Shown here in pieces: positions 48,910-58,350 of a stretch of 64,000 nt of DNA. Under the pieces are notes generated by a model. It was not told the origin of the DNA and did no database searches. It saw nothing but the letters and a program-made list of their open reading frames with translations. Location: positions 1 to 64,000 of the forward strand of contig DATFRP010000197.1 in NCBI GenBank assembly GCA_035263125.1. The letters run 5' to 3'. This stretch comes from Gp6-AA40 sp035263125. Lineage in GTDB: Bacteria > Acidobacteriota > Vicinamibacteria > Vicinamibacterales > UBA2999. The translations under genes were made by a program, and so were the position numbers. Each line of letters opens with the position of its first letter. Within the stretch, counting starts at the first letter, position 1.

Positions 48910-49323
48910 TCAGGCGTACATCGGCCGACCATCGCTGAGTGCAAGCCAGCCGCGTGCGACGCGATAGATGAACCAGATGGCGACGATCCCCAGCGGCAGC
49001 CACGCAATCAAGAGTCCGACACCGAACGTGAGCACGACGAAGGCCATGCACAGGCCAGCCCACGCGGCACCAAACCAGAACGTGCGGATCTGCCACCTGA
49101 AGTGCGATTCCAGCCACGTGCCGCGCACATCGCCTCGCTTCACGTAGTTCAGGATGACCGCGACGATCGACGGCCAGCCGAGGAGAAAGGCCCCAACGAC
49201 TGTCGCGACGGTGACGATGCCGATCACGAGACTCAGCGCGTGCAGCGCGTAGATGAGATGTGTCCAGGTCACCTGAGAGTCAAGCGACGCCGATACGGGC
49301 TGTCCCGAATAGGATTGGTTCAC
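48910..49323 (-). CDS. DUF4870-like integral membrane protein
   Basis: The 137-residue protein has three or four hydrophobic helices (about 22-50, 82-108, 110-128). ALHALSLVIGIVTVATVVGAFLLGWPSIVAVILNYVKRGDVRGTWLESHFRWQIRTFWF is typical of the DUF4870 / YccF-like small membrane proteins. Function unknown. Upstream is the sortase gene on the same strand. The 78-base gap behind it carries two copies of GGATCGCACCGAC. Confidence 0.75.
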   Translation of the reverse strand: MNQSYSGQPVSASLDSQVTWTHLIYALHALSLVIGIVTVATVVGAFLLGWPSIVAVILNYVKRGDVRGTWLESHFRWQIRTFWFGAAWAGLCMAFVVLTFGVGLLIAWLPLGIVAIWFIYRVARGWLALSDGRPMYA

Positions 49324-49366
49324 GGTCTGTCTCCACCATGATTGACGGAGGTGGATGGTTCTGTGT

Positions 49367-49993
49367 TCAGAGCTCCGGTGCCGTTTCCTGTTCCCGAGCC
49401 GTTCGATCGGCCCGCGAATGTTCTCCTTTGCTCACCTGTTGGGCAATGACGATGAATCGCTTGGGCGCGGGACCGATGTACCTGAATGGATAGCACGTGA
49501 TCAGTGTCAGCGTCGCCCTCTTCGTTGGCTTGAGCACCTCGACGTCGGTCGGCATCACGATCTTCGTTCCGCGCACGTGGTATTCGAGCTCACGGTCGCC
49601 GGAGCGGAATCGAATGACGTCCTTCGGCCGAATCCCGGCGAGACCGCGGAAGAACGTATCGCGGTGGGCGGCGAGGACGCTGTTTCCGCCGCGCCAGGGC
49701 AACGGCGTGTCCGAAAGGTGTCCCACACCGAAGAGCAACGCAGCGCTCTCATCGCCCTCGAGCACGACCGACGAGAGGCCGAGGCGCGGGATCTCGATCA
49801 CGCCAATCGGCTTGCCCTCCGCGATCGGGGATGACGTCTCCTGCGGGGATCGTGCTGGCGACTCGATGCGTGGAAGCGCAACGCTGTAGAACGGCTGCAC
49901 CCATTCCGGTGAAATCAGTGCAACACCGGTCACCAGTGCTGAGGCGAGCCCCAGCACCAGTAGCACGAGGCCGATCAAGCGCATGAAGATCAT
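49367..49993 (-). CDS. Class D-like sortase
   Basis: The 208-residue protein has an N-terminal membrane anchor (about 5-28) and a sortase domain with all three active-site residues: H110 in VLAAHRDTFFRGL, C167 in ATLTLITCYPF (the TLxTC motif) and R179 in GPAPKRFIVIA. Sortases cut LPxT(G/A) signals and transfer the protein to an acceptor amine. The gene overlaps the VWA gene by ATGA. A protein with a C-terminal LPKTA signal is encoded just upstream on the same strand, making it the likely substrate. Confidence 0.92.
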   Translation of the reverse strand: MIFMRLIGLVLLVLGLASALVTGVALISPEWVQPFYSVALPRIESPARSPQETSSPIAEGKPIGVIEIPRLGLSSVVLEGDESAALLFGVGHLSDTPLPWRGGNSVLAAHRDTFFRGLAGIRPKDVIRFRSGDRELEYHVRGTKIVMPTDVEVLKPTKRATLTLITCYPFRYIGPAPKRFIVIAQQVSKGEHSRADRTAREQETAPEL

Positions 49994-50934
49994 CTGCGAT
50001 CCTCAGATCCGTCTTCCGCGCGCTGCGCAGCCGTAGCAATGTAGCCGGTCCGCGTTCTGACCTTCAGCCTGCTGCGATCCAGCGCCTGCGCGGTCACACG
50101 GATATGATGCAGACGGCCATCCGCCTTGTCGCCGCCATCTGGCGGTGCATATGCCAGCGTATAGCGGCTGCGGATGTCGGCCGCGATCGAGCCGAGCACC
50201 GCTCCAATCGCCGAGATTCGACGCGGCTCGAACGAGAGACCACCGGTCGCCTCCGCGAGTCGGCGAAGCGCCTTGGGATTCTGATCGCGATTGAGCGGGT
50301 CGAGAAGCGCGATCGAATAGATCAGCACGTTGGACGCCTGAACCTTCTCGAGGACCTGGTCGAATGTGGCGCGACTGGCGTTGTCGCCGCCATCGCTCAA
50401 GACGATCAGCGCTCTCCGCTCGTGGCGACCCTCTCCGAGACCATCGATCGTCTCCGACAGCGCATCATGAAAAGCCGTCCGGCCGTGCGCGTTGAAGTTC
50501 TGCGTCAACGCAGTGCGCAACTCCTCGACGTCATCGGTGAAGCGCCGATCGGTCGGCAGCACCGGCGTGAGGCGTTCGTTGAAGACGAGCGGCAGGTACT
50601 GATCTTCGGGATGGCTCGCCAGGGCGAAGCCGGTAATCGCAGCGATGACACGGGCCTTGTTTTCGATCATGCTGCCGCTGCCGTCGATCAGCAGGGCAAT
50701 CGTCGCGGGTGCATCCTGCTCGGCGAAGAAGCTCAGTTCCTGGAGTCGTCCTTCGTCGAAGACCTGAAAGGCTGGACGAGGCAGGCCACCGACGAACTCT
50801 CCCCGCCCGTCGGTCACGGAGACATCGAGCACGACGAGATCAGAGCGCGCTCGAAAGTGCGCATCACGCTGGGCCGAGGCCGGGGCCAGACCAAGCGCCG
50901 CGAGCACCGTTGTGAGCAGAATGTGGCGTCGCAT
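49990..50934 (-). CDS. Secreted VWA-domain protein
   Basis: The 314-residue protein has a signal peptide (MRRHILLTTVLAALGLAPASA) and a region common to acidobacterial VWA proteins (ARSDLVVLDVSVTDGRGEFVGGLPRPAFQVFDEGRLQELSFFAEQD). A von Willebrand A domain follows with an intact MIDAS site (LLIDGSGSM, T in AHGRTAFHDAL, LSDGGDN). It binds divalent metal and probably a protein partner outside the inner membrane. The ATG at 50934 is chosen so that the signal begins with MRR. Coupled to the sortase. Confidence 0.88.
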   Translation of the reverse strand: MRRHILLTTVLAALGLAPASAQRDAHFRARSDLVVLDVSVTDGRGEFVGGLPRPAFQVFDEGRLQELSFFAEQDAPATIALLIDGSGSMIENKARVIAAITGFALASHPEDQYLPLVFNERLTPVLPTDRRFTDDVEELRTALTQNFNAHGRTAFHDALSETIDGLGEGRHERRALIVLSDGGDNASRATFDQVLEKVQASNVLIYSIALLDPLNRDQNPKALRRLAEATGGLSFEPRRISAIGAVLGSIAADIRSRYTLAYAPPDGGDKADGRLHHIRVTAQALDRSRLKVRTRTGYIATAAQRAEDGSEDRR

Positions 50935-51002
50935 GTGTGATCTCGCTGATTGAACCACACTCGAGCGAGACGGAGAGGCGGGTCCGGAGACCCGCCTCTA
51001 CG

Positions 51003-51020
51003 GTCCGGCTGAAGCCGGTC
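51003..51020. repeat. GTCCGGCTGAAGCCGG palindrome and neighbouring hairpin
   Basis: GTCCGGCTGAAGCCGGTCAC with a CCTACGTACG flank sits in the gap between the VWA and LPKTA genes. GAGGCGGGTCC-GGA-GACCCGCCTC-type hairpin sequence precedes it at about 50975-51000. Confidence 0.7.
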
Positions 51021-51032
51021 ACCTACGTACGA

Positions 51033-51722
51033 CTACGACTTGCGAAGCAGCTTCACGCCGAGCCCCGCCGCTGCGACGCCGCCCAGCAACAGTAGCGCAA
51101 GCGGGCTTGCAGTCTTCGGCAGCTGATCACGAGTCGCTCCTGCCGCCGGCTGCTCCGGTTGAGCCGGCTGCGCAGGCTGCTGCGCTTGCGCGATCTGCGA
51201 TTCGGCCGGCGATGCTAACGCGGACGCGCCAGCACCCTCGACCACATCAGTCGACTTCTCGGTGTCTGCGATCGGCGGTACTACCGGCTCGTTCTGCGCC
51301 GCGGGGGCAGGCTGCGCTGTCCTGTTCAGAGCGGCCAGCTGCTCCTTCGAGTAGATGAACTCGTATCCGGTTCGCTCACCCACGTACCAATAGGTGCCAA
51401 CCGCGGGCGGCGCGCCTGAGGCTGTCTCGAGGAATCGGATCTCTGAATCCCTTGGCACATCGGGCCGCTGAGCCTGAATCGTGCCCAGAAGCGCGTAGCT
51501 TTCGGTTCCCTGCTTGTTCGAGACTTGAATGACGTTCCGGCTCGACTCGGTGTTCGCAATGCGGAACATATACGTGCCGGCCGGCAGAGTCATTCCTGGC
51601 AGCGCCACTGGCCGATTGAACGTGAAATATGTTCGCTTGTCAGATGTGAAGGCGTTGGCGCCACTTGCCAGTGCACAGACAAGCACCACCAACACGGCAG
51701 CGGATACATACCTCTTAACCAT
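51033..51722 (-). CDS. Exported protein with LPKTA sortase signal
   Basis: The 229-residue protein has a signal peptide (MVKRYVSAAVLVVLVCALASGANA), a beta-rich domain (25-120, TYFTFNRPVALPGMTLPAGTYMFRIANT) and a Pro/Ala/Gln-rich spacer (135-198). The C-terminal sorting signal is LPKTA at 201-205, followed by a hydrophobic helix and the basic tail LLRKS. This is the tripartite signal of sortase substrates, and the sortase is two genes downstream. AGGAGG lies eight bases before the ATG. Its N-terminal half resembles small secreted proteins frequent in acidobacteria. Confidence 0.85.
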   Translation of the reverse strand: MVKRYVSAAVLVVLVCALASGANAFTSDKRTYFTFNRPVALPGMTLPAGTYMFRIANTESSRNVIQVSNKQGTESYALLGTIQAQRPDVPRDSEIRFLETASGAPPAVGTYWYVGERTGYEFIYSKEQLAALNRTAQPAPAAQNEPVVPPIADTEKSTDVVEGAGASALASPAESQIAQAQQPAQPAQPEQPAAGATRDQLPKTASPLALLLLGGVAAAGLGVKLLRKS

Positions 51723-52110
51723 GCTGGTCCTCCTGCCTCCACCTTCTTCAAGATGCCTGCCGATTCCAGCTCGGCCGTGAAAGCGACTGCGGGTGGGTGG
51801 CTTACGCCGAACAAGCCCAGCAGCACCTGTGTAGTCCAGGTAGAATGGCTGGGTAAGAAGGGCGAGTTGAAGCTTTTCTTACACTACTCAGACGTTCGCA
51901 GCGCCTTTCACTCAAGGGGCCACCGCAACGATGGGCGTAGGAGCCGTCACCAGACCGGTGAGCGCAGCGTCATCGCGTGCTCCAATCCTCGAAACCGTAA
52001 CCAGCCCCGACGGAAACGTATTTGCGCCTACTTTGCCGCGGTGGGCAACCTATTGCCAGGGTCGCACCGTGCTAGGCTTCCGAGCGCATCGAGTCGGGGA
52101 CCTCAACTCC
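51723..52110. other. Divergent intergenic region, possible structured leader
   Basis: These 388 bases separate the divergent LPKTA and metallo-beta-lactamase-type genes. I see no convincing gene. CGATG (51929-51933) and CATCG (51971-51975) bracket a GTCACC...GGTGAGC stem, so a 47-base hairpin is possible in the leader of the plus-strand gene. I do not recognise a known riboswitch class. Confidence 0.3.
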
Positions 52111-53904
52111 ATGGAGATCAGGCGGGTGACGAAGCGGGCTGCGGTGGCTCTAATCCTCTTGGCGGTGGTCCTCTGGAGCGTGCCTGCCCTGGCGCAGGTC
52201 TCACTGGCAGGAAACTGGAACCCGTTTCGGAACCACGAAGACGAACAGGATCGCGGACCGGGACCGGATCTCGGCGACTACCTGGGGATTCCGATCAACA
52301 ACGCTGCACGATTCTTCGCCGAGAGCTGGGATGCGTCGCGCCTCACCCTGCAGGAACACCAGTGTCGCGTGCACGTGGCGCCCTACATCTACCATGGCCC
52401 TCTTGCCCTGCGCATCTGGGAGGAGAAGGATCCTGAAACACAGCGCGTGATCGCCATCAGGAACTACATCAGCACCTACGAACAGACGCGCACGATCTGG
52501 ATGGACGGCCGGCCTCATCCTTCTGAGTTCGCGCCCCACACGTTCATGGGATTCTCAACCGGCCGCTGGGAGGGCCGACAGCTCGTCGTCACGACCACGC
52601 ATCTCAAACAGGGATGGCTGCGGCGCAACGGTGTGCCGGAGAGCGACCAGACGACGCTCGTCGAGCGATTCATCAGACACGACAGGTACATGACGCACGT
52701 CGTCATCATCACTGATCCGGTGTACCTCGCCGAGCCGATGATCCGTACGACCGATTTCCAGATCGCGACCGACGAGAACACCAACTGGACGTGGCCGTGC
52801 GAGTACGTCGAAGAGATCTCGGGCCGCGCCAAAGGTGAGGTGCCGCACTACCTGCCCGGAGAAAATCCGTTTCTCAAAGAGTTCGTCGATCGGACGCACG
52901 TCCCGCCGGTCGCCGCCAAGGGCGGACCGGAGTCGATCTATCCGGAGTACGCCGAACAGCTGAAGAAGGCTCCTGCCGTGAGCAAAGCGGAGGCGCCCCG
53001 CGCGAGTCAGGCGAAAAACCCCGACACCGGTGGGCTGGAAGTGCTGCCGGTCTCAGGGAACGTCTATCTGCTGGCGGGCGGCGGCAGCAACGTCACCGTG
53101 CAGGTCGGTTCGTCGGGCACGATCATGGTCGATTCGAAGACCGGCGCGCTGACCGACAAGATGCTGGCCGAGATCAAGAAGCTCAATACGTTCACGAACA
53201 AGCCGGTGCGCTACGTGCTGAACACGAGCGCGGATGCCGATCACGTGGGCGGCAACGAGAGCCTCGCGACGGTGCTCGGATCAGCGGCGAGCTGGACGAT
53301 CATCAACACGCCGGGCGCGACGCAGACCGCGGTCAACATCTACGCCCACGACAACGTGTCGGCACGCATGAATCAGCTGCCCTCGAGCGCACAGCCGACC
53401 GAAACGTTCGTCGGCGATCAGAAGGAGTTCTATTTCAACGGCGAGCCGGTCTTCATGTATCACATTCCCGCGGCCCACACGGATGGCGACAGCATCGTGT
53501 TCTTCCGCCACTCCGATGTCGTCGCCACCGGCGACATCATGAGAACCGACAGCTATCCGGTCATCGACCTGCAGAAGGGCGGCAACGTGCAGGGTGTGAT
53601 CGACGGGCTCAACATGGTGCTCGACCTGGCGGTACCCGCGCACCACGAAGAAGGTGGCACCTACATCGTGCCGGGGCACGGGCGAATCTGCGACGAGTTC
53701 GACGTCGTCGAATATCGCGACATGGTAACCATCATCCGCGACCGCATTCAGGCGATGATCGCGAAAAAGATGACCCTCGAGCAGGTAAAGGCCGCGCGGC
53801 CTACCCTCGATTACGACTCACGCTACGGCGCAACAACGGGCGCGTGGACGACCGATATGTTCGTCGAAGCTGTCTATCGGAGTCTGAGCAAGAGCGGCCG
53901 TTGA
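52111..53904 (+). CDS. Secreted two-domain protein with degenerate metallo-beta-lactamase fold
   Basis: The 597-residue protein has a signal peptide (cut near PALAQV). Its N-terminal domain (about 32-260) is typical of acidobacterial secreted proteins (LAGNWNPFRNHEDEQDRG, DYLGIPINNAARFFAESWDASRLTLQEHQC). The C-terminal MBL fold (about 308-590) has the usual HxHxDH site as SADADH (373-378), so two of the three first-site histidines are absent, while H456, D475 and H523 (AAHTDGD, ATGD, PGHGR) remain. Altered chemistry or single-metal binding is implied. The ATG at 52111 was chosen because it begins the signal peptide. Confidence 0.8.
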   Translation: MEIRRVTKRAAVALILLAVVLWSVPALAQVSLAGNWNPFRNHEDEQDRGPGPDLGDYLGIPINNAARFFAESWDASRLTLQEHQCRVHVAPYIYHGPLALRIWEEKDPETQRVIAIRNYISTYEQTRTIWMDGRPHPSEFAPHTFMGFSTGRWEGRQLVVTTTHLKQGWLRRNGVPESDQTTLVERFIRHDRYMTHVVIITDPVYLAEPMIRTTDFQIATDENTNWTWPCEYVEEISGRAKGEVPHYLPGENPFLKEFVDRTHVPPVAAKGGPESIYPEYAEQLKKAPAVSKAEAPRASQAKNPDTGGLEVLPVSGNVYLLAGGGSNVTVQVGSSGTIMVDSKTGALTDKMLAEIKKLNTFTNKPVRYVLNTSADADHVGGNESLATVLGSAASWTIINTPGATQTAVNIYAHDNVSARMNQLPSSAQPTETFVGDQKEFYFNGEPVFMYHIPAAHTDGDSIVFFRHSDVVATGDIMRTDSYPVIDLQKGGNVQGVIDGLNMVLDLAVPAHHEEGGTYIVPGHGRICDEFDVVEYRDMVTIIRDRIQAMIAKKMTLEQVKAARPTLDYDSRYGATTGAWTTDMFVEAVYRSLSKSGR

Positions 53905-54005
53905 AGGGGCAGAGAGCGCGGAGACGACGATCAACGCAGAGGTCGCCGAAGCGCAGAGAACGCGGAGGCCTCAGCCACCTCCGCGAGCCGCAGCAGGAGA
54001 TCAGC
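53905..54005. repeat. CGCAGAGAACGCGGAGG-type repeats
   Basis: The gap between the metallo-beta-lactamase-type and acyl-CoA synthetase genes consists of GAGAGCGCGGAG, AACGCAGAGG and AGCGCAGAGAACGCGGAGG words, a GC-richer variant of the 3560-4057 family. It ends in CAGCAGGAGA, which serves as the ribosome binding site of the next gene. Confidence 0.65.
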
Positions 54006-55649
54006 GTGGCCCTCGCGTATTCGCACGGCACCTCTTCACGTCCGCTCCTCGGGCAGACGATCGGGGAGAACCTGCGCGAGACCGCCCGGCGTTTTCCGGA
54101 CGCCGATGCTCTGATCGCCCCGCATCAGAACGTTCGACTGACGTATTCCCAGTTCGACGCCAGCGTCGATCGGCTCGCCCGCAGCCTCCTGGCGATCGGG
54201 ATCGAGAAGGGTGATCGGATCGGACTCTGGAGTCCGAACTGCGCCGAGTGGGTACTGACGGAATACGCGGCGGCGCGCATCGGTGCGATCCTCGTCAACC
54301 TCAATCCCGCCTATCGCACGCACGAAATCGAATACACGCTGAAACAGTCGCAGTGCCGGCTTCTGCTGGCTGCCACCAGCTACAAGACGAGCAACTACGC
54401 GGCGATGATCCATGAGGTTCGAGGCCGCATTCCGACGCTCGAACTGGCCGTGTTCTTTGGAACCAAATACTGGACCGACCTGCTGGACTGCGCGGCCGTC
54501 GTCAGACGCGAGGCGTTATCGGAGCGCGAGGCGACGCTCCAGTTCGACGACCCGATCAACATCCAGTACACCAGCGGCACGACAGGATTCCCGAAGGGCG
54601 CCACGCTGAGCCATCACAATCTGCTGAACAACGGATACTTCATCGGTGAGGGATGCCGTTATACCGAGTCCGATCGCGTCTGCATTCCCGTGCCGTTCTA
54701 TCACTGCTTCGGCATGGTGCTCGGCAACCTCGCCTGTACTTCGCATGGATCGGCGATCGTCATCCCTGCCCCGACGTTCGACCCGACCGCGACACTGCGG
54801 ACCGTCGAGGCCGAGCGCTGCACGAGCCTGTATGGCGTGCCGACGATGTTCATCGCCGAACTGGCGCTGCCGGACTTCAATCGCTACGACCTCTCGTCGC
54901 TGCGCACCGGCATCATGGCGGGGTCGCCCTGCCCGATCGAGGTGATGAAGCAATGCGTCTCCGTGATGCACATGAACGAAGTGACGATCTGTTACGGCAT
55001 GACCGAGACGTCGCCGGTGTCGACGCAGACAAGCGTGGACGATCCACTCGACAAGCGAGTCGGCAGCGTCGGCCGCGTGCATCCTCATGTCGAGGTGAAG
55101 ATCATCGATCCCGATTCCGGACGCACTTTGCAGCGGAGTGAACCTGGTGAGCTCTGCACTCGCGGCTACTCCGTGATGCTCGGCTACTGGCGTGAGCCGG
55201 AGAAGAGCGCGGAGGCGATCGACGCCGGAGGCTGGATGCATACCGGCGACATGGCGACCATGGACGATCACGGCTACGTCAACATCGTCGGCCGCATCAA
55301 GGACATGATCATTCGCGGCGGCGAGAACGTGTATCCGCGCGAGATCGAAGAATTTCTCTACACGCACCCCGACATCGTCGACGTGCAGGTGATCGGCGTT
55401 CCCGATCTGAAGTACGGCGAAGAGGTCATGGCGTGGGTGAAACTGCGCGCCGGCGCGGCGCCGCTCGACGCAGCGGCACTACGGCAGTTCTGTTGCGATC
55501 GGATTGCGCATTACAAGATCCCACGCTACGTCCACCTCGTCGACGAGTTCCCGATGACGGTCACCGGCAAGGTGCAGAAGTACGTGATGCGCGCAAAAGC
55601 GGTGGAACTGCTCGGGCTGCAACAGGCGGCGAGCGTCGAGACCGCGTAG
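54006..55649 (+). CDS. Acyl-CoA synthetase (AMP-binding, FadD-like)
   Basis: The 547-residue adenylate-forming enzyme activates a carboxylic acid to its acyl-CoA through an acyl-AMP. It has the P-loop YTSGTTGFPKG (188-198), the A5 motif ICYGMTETSPV, the A7/A8 region YWREPEKSAEAIDAGGWMHTGDMATMDDHGYVNIVGRIKDMIIRGGENVYPREIEEFL, and the catalytic lysine near the end (TVTGKVQKYVM). Chain length cannot be told; the closest pattern is medium- or long-chain synthetases of the 2-methylbutyryl/fatty acyl group. The start is a GTG with AGGAGA five bases upstream; the longer frame is repeat DNA. Confidence 0.92.
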   Translation: MALAYSHGTSSRPLLGQTIGENLRETARRFPDADALIAPHQNVRLTYSQFDASVDRLARSLLAIGIEKGDRIGLWSPNCAEWVLTEYAAARIGAILVNLNPAYRTHEIEYTLKQSQCRLLLAATSYKTSNYAAMIHEVRGRIPTLELAVFFGTKYWTDLLDCAAVVRREALSEREATLQFDDPINIQYTSGTTGFPKGATLSHHNLLNNGYFIGEGCRYTESDRVCIPVPFYHCFGMVLGNLACTSHGSAIVIPAPTFDPTATLRTVEAERCTSLYGVPTMFIAELALPDFNRYDLSSLRTGIMAGSPCPIEVMKQCVSVMHMNEVTICYGMTETSPVSTQTSVDDPLDKRVGSVGRVHPHVEVKIIDPDSGRTLQRSEPGELCTRGYSVMLGYWREPEKSAEAIDAGGWMHTGDMATMDDHGYVNIVGRIKDMIIRGGENVYPREIEEFLYTHPDIVDVQVIGVPDLKYGEEVMAWVKLRAGAAPLDAAALRQFCCDRIAHYKIPRYVHLVDEFPMTVTGKVQKYVMRAKAVELLGLQQAASVETA

Positions 55650-55697
55650 GCGGTCGGAACCTGTCTCGCCGTCGCCTTGGCGAAGGCGGAGACCCGC

Positions 55698-58349
55698 TTA
55701 TTCCTGGCGCAACGCGACCAACGGCTCGACTTGCGCCGCCCGGCGCGCGGGCACGTATGAGGCGAGCGCGGCCACGGCAGCGAGCAGGCCCAGAACGGCC
55801 GCGTACGTCGAGACGTCCCCCGGAGTCACACCAAACAGCAGCGTCCCCATCGAGCGCAGCACCAGCCACGCGGCCCCGACACCGATCGCCGCGCCTATCG
55901 CCACGAGGCGCAGCCCGCCGCCCACCACGGATCCCTTCAACCATCCGAGCGGTGCACCGAGGGCGATGCGAATGCCGATCTCCTTGGTGCGCTCCGCGAC
56001 CACGAACGTGAGCAGCCCGTAGAGCCCGAGCGACGCCAGGATCAGCCCGCTCAATGCGAACGCGCCCGAGACCAGCGCGTTGAGCCGTTCGCGCGCGACG
56101 CTTTCCGCCAGCGCTCCTTCGAGTGTACGGATCTTCGTGACGGCAAGGTTCGAGTCGATGCGCCGGATCGCGGCGACCGAAGCGGCAGCGGTCGCACCTG
56201 GCTGACTGGTGCGGACGAAGAGCGTCATCCCAAACTCCGGCATCTGGCGATGACTGTAGAAGACGGTCGGCTGGGCGTTGTCCCTGACCGAGCCTTCGCT
56301 GACATCGCCGACGACGCCGATGATCGGCAGATATGGATTGGTGTACTGCATCCACACCTTGACCGAAGCCGCCAGCGGATCGATGTCCTTCAGAAACTGC
56401 CTCGCAAACGCCTCGTTCACGATGAAGCTCTGATTCGGGCTGGCCTCGTCAGCGTCAGTGAACTCCCGCCCTCGAAGAACAGGAATTCGAAGCGTCCGGA
56501 AGTAGCCGGGCGTCACCACTCGGATGAGTGTCACCGGTCGCTCGGGCGGGGGCAGCTCCGGCGTGCCGAGACGATGCCACCAGCTGCCGCCGCGTGGTGG
56601 TCCGACGACCGCGAGACTGTTGGCGGCGGCGGCCGACTCCACACCGGGCAGCGCCCGAATGGCAGCCAGCGTCTGTGCGTAGAACGATGTGCGCTGTTCG
56701 GCCTTGTACCGCGCACCGGGGAGCACGAGTTCCATCGTAAGGACATTCTGCTTGTCGAACCCGCTGTTGGCTCCGTTCAACGCGATGATCGTTCGTACGA
56801 GCAGACCGGCGCCGCACAAGAGGATCACGGTCATCGCGACCTGGCAGATGACCAGCGCCTGACGGATCCGCGGTGAATGGGTCACAGTGAGGCCGCCGGC
56901 ACGGATCGACGCGACCATCGACTGACCCGCAACCAGAATCGCCGGGACAATCCCTACGACAAGGCCGGTCATGACTGACAGACCGAGCGCGTACATCAGC
57001 ACTCGACGATCGACGTACAGCTCGGGAACCCGCAGGAGATCTGCGGGTGCAAATGCCACCAGCGCATCGAGGCTGAGACGCGCCAGCGCCACACCCAGCG
57101 CGCCGCCGACGACCGCAAGCAGCAGGCTCTCGACCAATAGCTGACGAATGATCGCGAGGCGGCCGGCGCCGAGTGCCGTCCGGATCGCAATCTCCCGCCG
57201 GCGCGACGCCGAGCGCGCCAGGAGCAGATTGGCCACATTGAAGCAGGCGATCGACAGGAGCACACCTACCGCCGCATAGAGCACGATCAGCGATGTCTGC
57301 ACCTCACCCGTGAGCTCTTCACGAAGCGGGACGATCGTGACGCTGGAGTTCTTGTTGAATTCGTATGTCGCCGCCAGCCGCGCGCCGATCGCTTCCATTT
57401 CGGTTCGCGCCTCGCCAATGGCCACGCCCGGTTTCAGACGTGCGACCACGTTGACGAATCGCCCCGCCGTCTGCCGCCACGCCTCGTTGCGATCGAGCTG
57501 GATCGCACCCCACATGTCGACGTCCTGATACAGGAACCGGAAGCCGGGCGGCATGACGCCGACGATTTCGACCGGCACGTCGTTCACGCGGATGATCCGG
57601 CCGACCGCCTTCGGGTCGCTGCCGAAGCGACTCTCCCACAGCCGGTGGCTCAAGACGCTCACAAGGGGCGCTTTCGGCCGATCGTCCTCTGGTGTCAGCG
57701 TGCGGCCAAGCAGTGGCTTGACGCCGAGCGTCGGAAAGAACTCCGCCGACACGACCTGCGAGTTCACCTGCAGCGGATCGCCAACCCCGGTCAGCGTTCC
57801 AGAAAACGCGCGGTAGACGGCAAATCCCCGGAGGGTTCGACTCTCCCGCTGCCAATCGAGCCAGTTGGCCGGCGACACCACATTGCGCATGCGGCGCGCA
57901 CTGGTGCCGAAGGTGCTGCGTGGGAACGATTCGTAGACGGTCACGAGCTGCTCGCCATTCGGGTACGGCAGCGGCCGCAGCAGCAGCTGATCGATGACTG
58001 AGAAGATCGCCGTGTTCCCGCCGATACCGAGCATCAGTGTGAGCACGACGGCAGTCGTGAAGCCAAGGCTCTTCCTGAGCCCGCGGGCCATGTGCCGAAT
58101 GTCGCGCATGATGTCCTCGACGAGCGGCACGCCTTTCACATCGTGGCCGCGTTCCTTCTGGCGGAGCACGCTGCCGAACCGGCGGCGCGCCTCGCGCTGC
58201 GCCTCGTCATCGCTCATGCCGGCGCGCACGGATTCCCGAGCGAGCGCGTCGATGTGGAACGCCATCTCCCGCGCCATATCGTCATCGCGCCGGCGCCACG
58301 TGAAGAGGGCCATGACCCGTCGGATGAAGCGAGGCATACGAAGGGCCAT
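55698..58349 (-). CDS. FtsX/MacB-type orphan permease, second locus
   Basis: The 883-residue protein has the same plan as the array permeases but a different prefix (MALRMPRFIRRVMALFTWRRRDDDMAREMAFHIDALARESVRAGMSDDEAQREARRRFGSVLRQKE). The terminal motif is QVEPLVALRQE, marking a separate subfamily. FtsX helices include VLYAAVGVLLSIACFNVANLLLARSASRRREIAIRTALGA. It is translationally coupled to padR: the padR stop is one base before the ATG, and the end of padR supplies AGGAG six bases upstream. Confidence 0.9.
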   Translation of the reverse strand: MALRMPRFIRRVMALFTWRRRDDDMAREMAFHIDALARESVRAGMSDDEAQREARRRFGSVLRQKERGHDVKGVPLVEDIMRDIRHMARGLRKSLGFTTAVVLTLMLGIGGNTAIFSVIDQLLLRPLPYPNGEQLVTVYESFPRSTFGTSARRMRNVVSPANWLDWQRESRTLRGFAVYRAFSGTLTGVGDPLQVNSQVVSAEFFPTLGVKPLLGRTLTPEDDRPKAPLVSVLSHRLWESRFGSDPKAVGRIIRVNDVPVEIVGVMPPGFRFLYQDVDMWGAIQLDRNEAWRQTAGRFVNVVARLKPGVAIGEARTEMEAIGARLAATYEFNKNSSVTIVPLREELTGEVQTSLIVLYAAVGVLLSIACFNVANLLLARSASRRREIAIRTALGAGRLAIIRQLLVESLLLAVVGGALGVALARLSLDALVAFAPADLLRVPELYVDRRVLMYALGLSVMTGLVVGIVPAILVAGQSMVASIRAGGLTVTHSPRIRQALVICQVAMTVILLCGAGLLVRTIIALNGANSGFDKQNVLTMELVLPGARYKAEQRTSFYAQTLAAIRALPGVESAAAANSLAVVGPPRGGSWWHRLGTPELPPPERPVTLIRVVTPGYFRTLRIPVLRGREFTDADEASPNQSFIVNEAFARQFLKDIDPLAASVKVWMQYTNPYLPIIGVVGDVSEGSVRDNAQPTVFYSHRQMPEFGMTLFVRTSQPGATAAASVAAIRRIDSNLAVTKIRTLEGALAESVARERLNALVSGAFALSGLILASLGLYGLLTFVVAERTKEIGIRIALGAPLGWLKGSVVGGGLRLVAIGAAIGVGAAWLVLRSMGTLLFGVTPGDVSTYAAVLGLLAAVAALASYVPARRAAQVEPLVALRQE

Positions 58350-58350
58350 G

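Noticed and set aside
51830..52110. Cyclic-di-GMP, cobalamin or other known riboswitch in the long leader of the metallo-beta-lactamase-type gene
   Set aside because: A hairpin is possible, but the conserved words of these classes are absent on both strands.
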